Below, piece after piece: positions 30,902-31,786 of a stretch of 31,786 nucleotides of DNA; the first letter of the stretch is position 1, and the number at the start of each line of letters is the position of its first letter. Made by a program: the position numbers and the translations under genes. The notes beneath the pieces were generated by a model. It was not told the DNA's origin. It was given only the letters and a program-made list of their open reading frames with translations, and did not search any database. Origin of the DNA: a virus; IMG/VR virus record IMGVR_UViG_3300020051_000873, positions 1 to 31,786 of that record, one strand, 5' to 3'.

Positions 30902-31657
30902 ATGTTCTCAAAACTACTAGAAGGTGTAGATAGAGCTCTAGTTACTAAACTAGTAATCCTACACACCCTTGTAATTGCAGTAAGTAATTACTTGGTAACA
31001 ATCCGGTTTAATTTATTTCCGGGTGCCGACTTGCCATTGTTTGGCGAGTTTCCACTTGCGGCGGCTGCATTTACGTTTCCGATCGTAGTGGTAGCAACTG
31101 ACCTTACAGTTCGTATGGTTGGTAAAGAGGCAGGTAGAGCCGTTGTGGCAATGGCTGTTATTCCTGCTATTATCGCATCAGTACTTGTGCTACTAGCACT
31201 AGGTGATGAACATGCCTATAGAGTAGGTTTTGCCAGTGGTACTGCTTATGCTGTTGGTACAATGCTTGATGTATATGTATTCCAGCATATCAGAGAGCGT
31301 TACACACAAGCATGGTGGGCGGCTCCAGCAATTTCAACTATTGCGGCCAACATTATTGACACATATACTTTCTTCTATGTGGCATTTGCCGGCGCAACTG
31401 ACGCAGAAGGCAAACTAACTTGGATTGGTGCTAATTGGGATATTGTTGCTCAAAATAATACACTTACTAAGATTGTGGTAGGACTTATTGTGTTCCTTCC
31501 TGCTTATGGTATTCTTTTGAAATACATCCAAAACCAATTGGACTCTACTGTAGGAGATGACACTCCAACAGATCCTAATACAACATCACCTGTTGTAATT
31601 AAACCGGCGCCTAAAAAGGCTCCTGCTAAAAAGCGGGCACCTAAGAAAAAGGCCTAA
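30902..31657 (+). CDS. yhhQ: YhhQ/VUT-family transporter, right copy
   Basis: 251 aa, identical to the left copy. AAGGAGGAG at 30890-30898 lies just before the ATG at 30902 and overlaps the folE stop. The Lys-rich tail may contact nucleic acid or other proteins at the membrane; that is a guess. Confidence 0.9.
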   Translation: MFSKLLEGVDRALVTKLVILHTLVIAVSNYLVTIRFNLFPGADLPLFGEFPLAAAAFTFPIVVVATDLTVRMVGKEAGRAVVAMAVIPAIIASVLVLLALGDEHAYRVGFASGTAYAVGTMLDVYVFQHIRERYTQAWWAAPAISTIAANIIDTYTFFYVAFAGATDAEGKLTWIGANWDIVAQNNTLTKIVVGLIVFLPAYGILLKYIQNQLDSTVGDDTPTDPNTTSPVVIKPAPKKAPAKKRAPKKKA

Positions 31658-31661
31658 TGTT

Positions 31662-31686
31662 AAAAGGGGAGGTGTAATGCCTCCCC
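31662..31686 (-). terminator. Mirror copy of the antisense-oriented hairpin
   Basis: Stem 31666-31672 with 31680-31686 and a 7-nt loop. On the - strand it is followed by TTTT (31665-31662). Operon transcripts on the + strand meet the hairpin without a T-run. Confidence 0.55.
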
Positions 31687-31704
31687 CAATAACTGGAGAA
31701 GAAA

Positions 31705-31786
31705 ATGAAAGATCCAAATGTTGAAGAACTAGTAGATACCTTTTATGAGCAAGTTGCGGCCCTAAATGTTACATGGTCAAGACTTA
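31705..31786 (+). CDS. Partial gene cut by the window edge, right copy
   Basis: The first 27 codons of the same unknown gene seen at 1-82. GGAGAAG precedes the ATG at 31705. It breaks off at the mirror of base 1. Confidence 0.6.
   Translation, partial: MKDPNVEELVDTFYEQVAALNVTWSRL

Larger units (their letters stand above)
25527..31786 (-). repeat. Right copy of giant near-perfect inverted repeat
   Basis: Reverse complement of 1-6260 with one mismatch found (30618). It ends at the window edge inside a gene, at the exact mirror of base 1. The spacer between the two copies is 19,266 bp, so recombination between them would invert everything in between. Confidence 0.95.

Noticed and set aside
1-31786. 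Simple fold-back (template-complement) sequencing chimera
   Set aside because: The two halves differ in many bases, in gene content and in gene length, and meet at a single-copy 4.7 kb centre. A fold-back would be the same sequence twice.
1-31786. tRNA genes, CRISPR arrays, insertion sequences
   Set aside because: No cloverleaf, spaced short repeats or transposase gene was seen. No stretch over 300 bases lacks a gene.

Overview
The window looks like part of a tailed-phage genome of the T4-like (myovirus) type, probably marine and with an alphaproteobacterial host. The evidence is AT-rich DNA, tightly packed and overlapping genes, a gp45-type sliding clamp, T4-type late promoter boxes (TATAAATA and one-base variants), a DUF465 protein of alphaproteobacterial style, and several protein families typical of marine myophages. 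No structural, terminase or polymerase gene is present, so exact placement is an inference.

The layout is a giant mirror. Bases 1-6260 and 25527-31786 form an almost perfect inverted repeat; I found one mismatch, a silent change at 1169/30618. Inside it lie two diverged arms (about 6261-12942 and 17656-25526) with the same genes in mirrored order. The arms differ by many substitutions, a roughly 40-residue insertion in a methyltransferase, and one extra radical SAM gene in the right arm. At the centre is a unique segment of about 4.7 kb (12943-17655). Both ends of the window stop at the same mirrored base inside the same gene. Either a real phage carries a large inverted duplication, or related genomes were joined during assembly. 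The sequence alone cannot settle which.

Outer arms, read outward from the centre: a sigma70-like promoter, the sliding clamp, a DpdA-like tRNA-guanine transglycosylase homologue, a DUF465 protein, a small unknown, a QueD-like protein, another small unknown, a nucleotidyltransferase-cupin fusion, a GT-B glycosyltransferase, GTP cyclohydrolase I (FolE) and a YhhQ-type queuosine-precursor transporter. This is a phage pathway for 7-deazaguanine modification of DNA. QueE and QueC are not in the window. The sugar-type enzymes inside the operon raise the possibility of further decoration of the base.

Inner arms: a leftward/outward block (GT-A-like protein, methyltransferase, two small proteins, an internally repeated membrane protein, a radical SAM/SPASM protein) and an opposed block (unknown 321-324 aa protein, DxD glycosyltransferase, and in the right arm a second radical SAM protein). 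Two late promoter boxes that face each other control these blocks. A P-loop sulfotransferase-like gene converges on the opposed block through a shared TTAA stop.

Centre: a thermonuclease, two paralogous single-span membrane proteins, a beta-rich protein resembling aerolysin-type pore formers, further small membrane proteins, and a convergent CHASE2-class III nucleotide cyclase. The cyclase and both P-loop genes have late boxes exactly 5 nt before their ATG, which predicts leaderless mRNAs. The clamp normally co-activates late promoters in T4-like phages, so the early clamp/modification operon may license expression of the inner, late-promoter genes.
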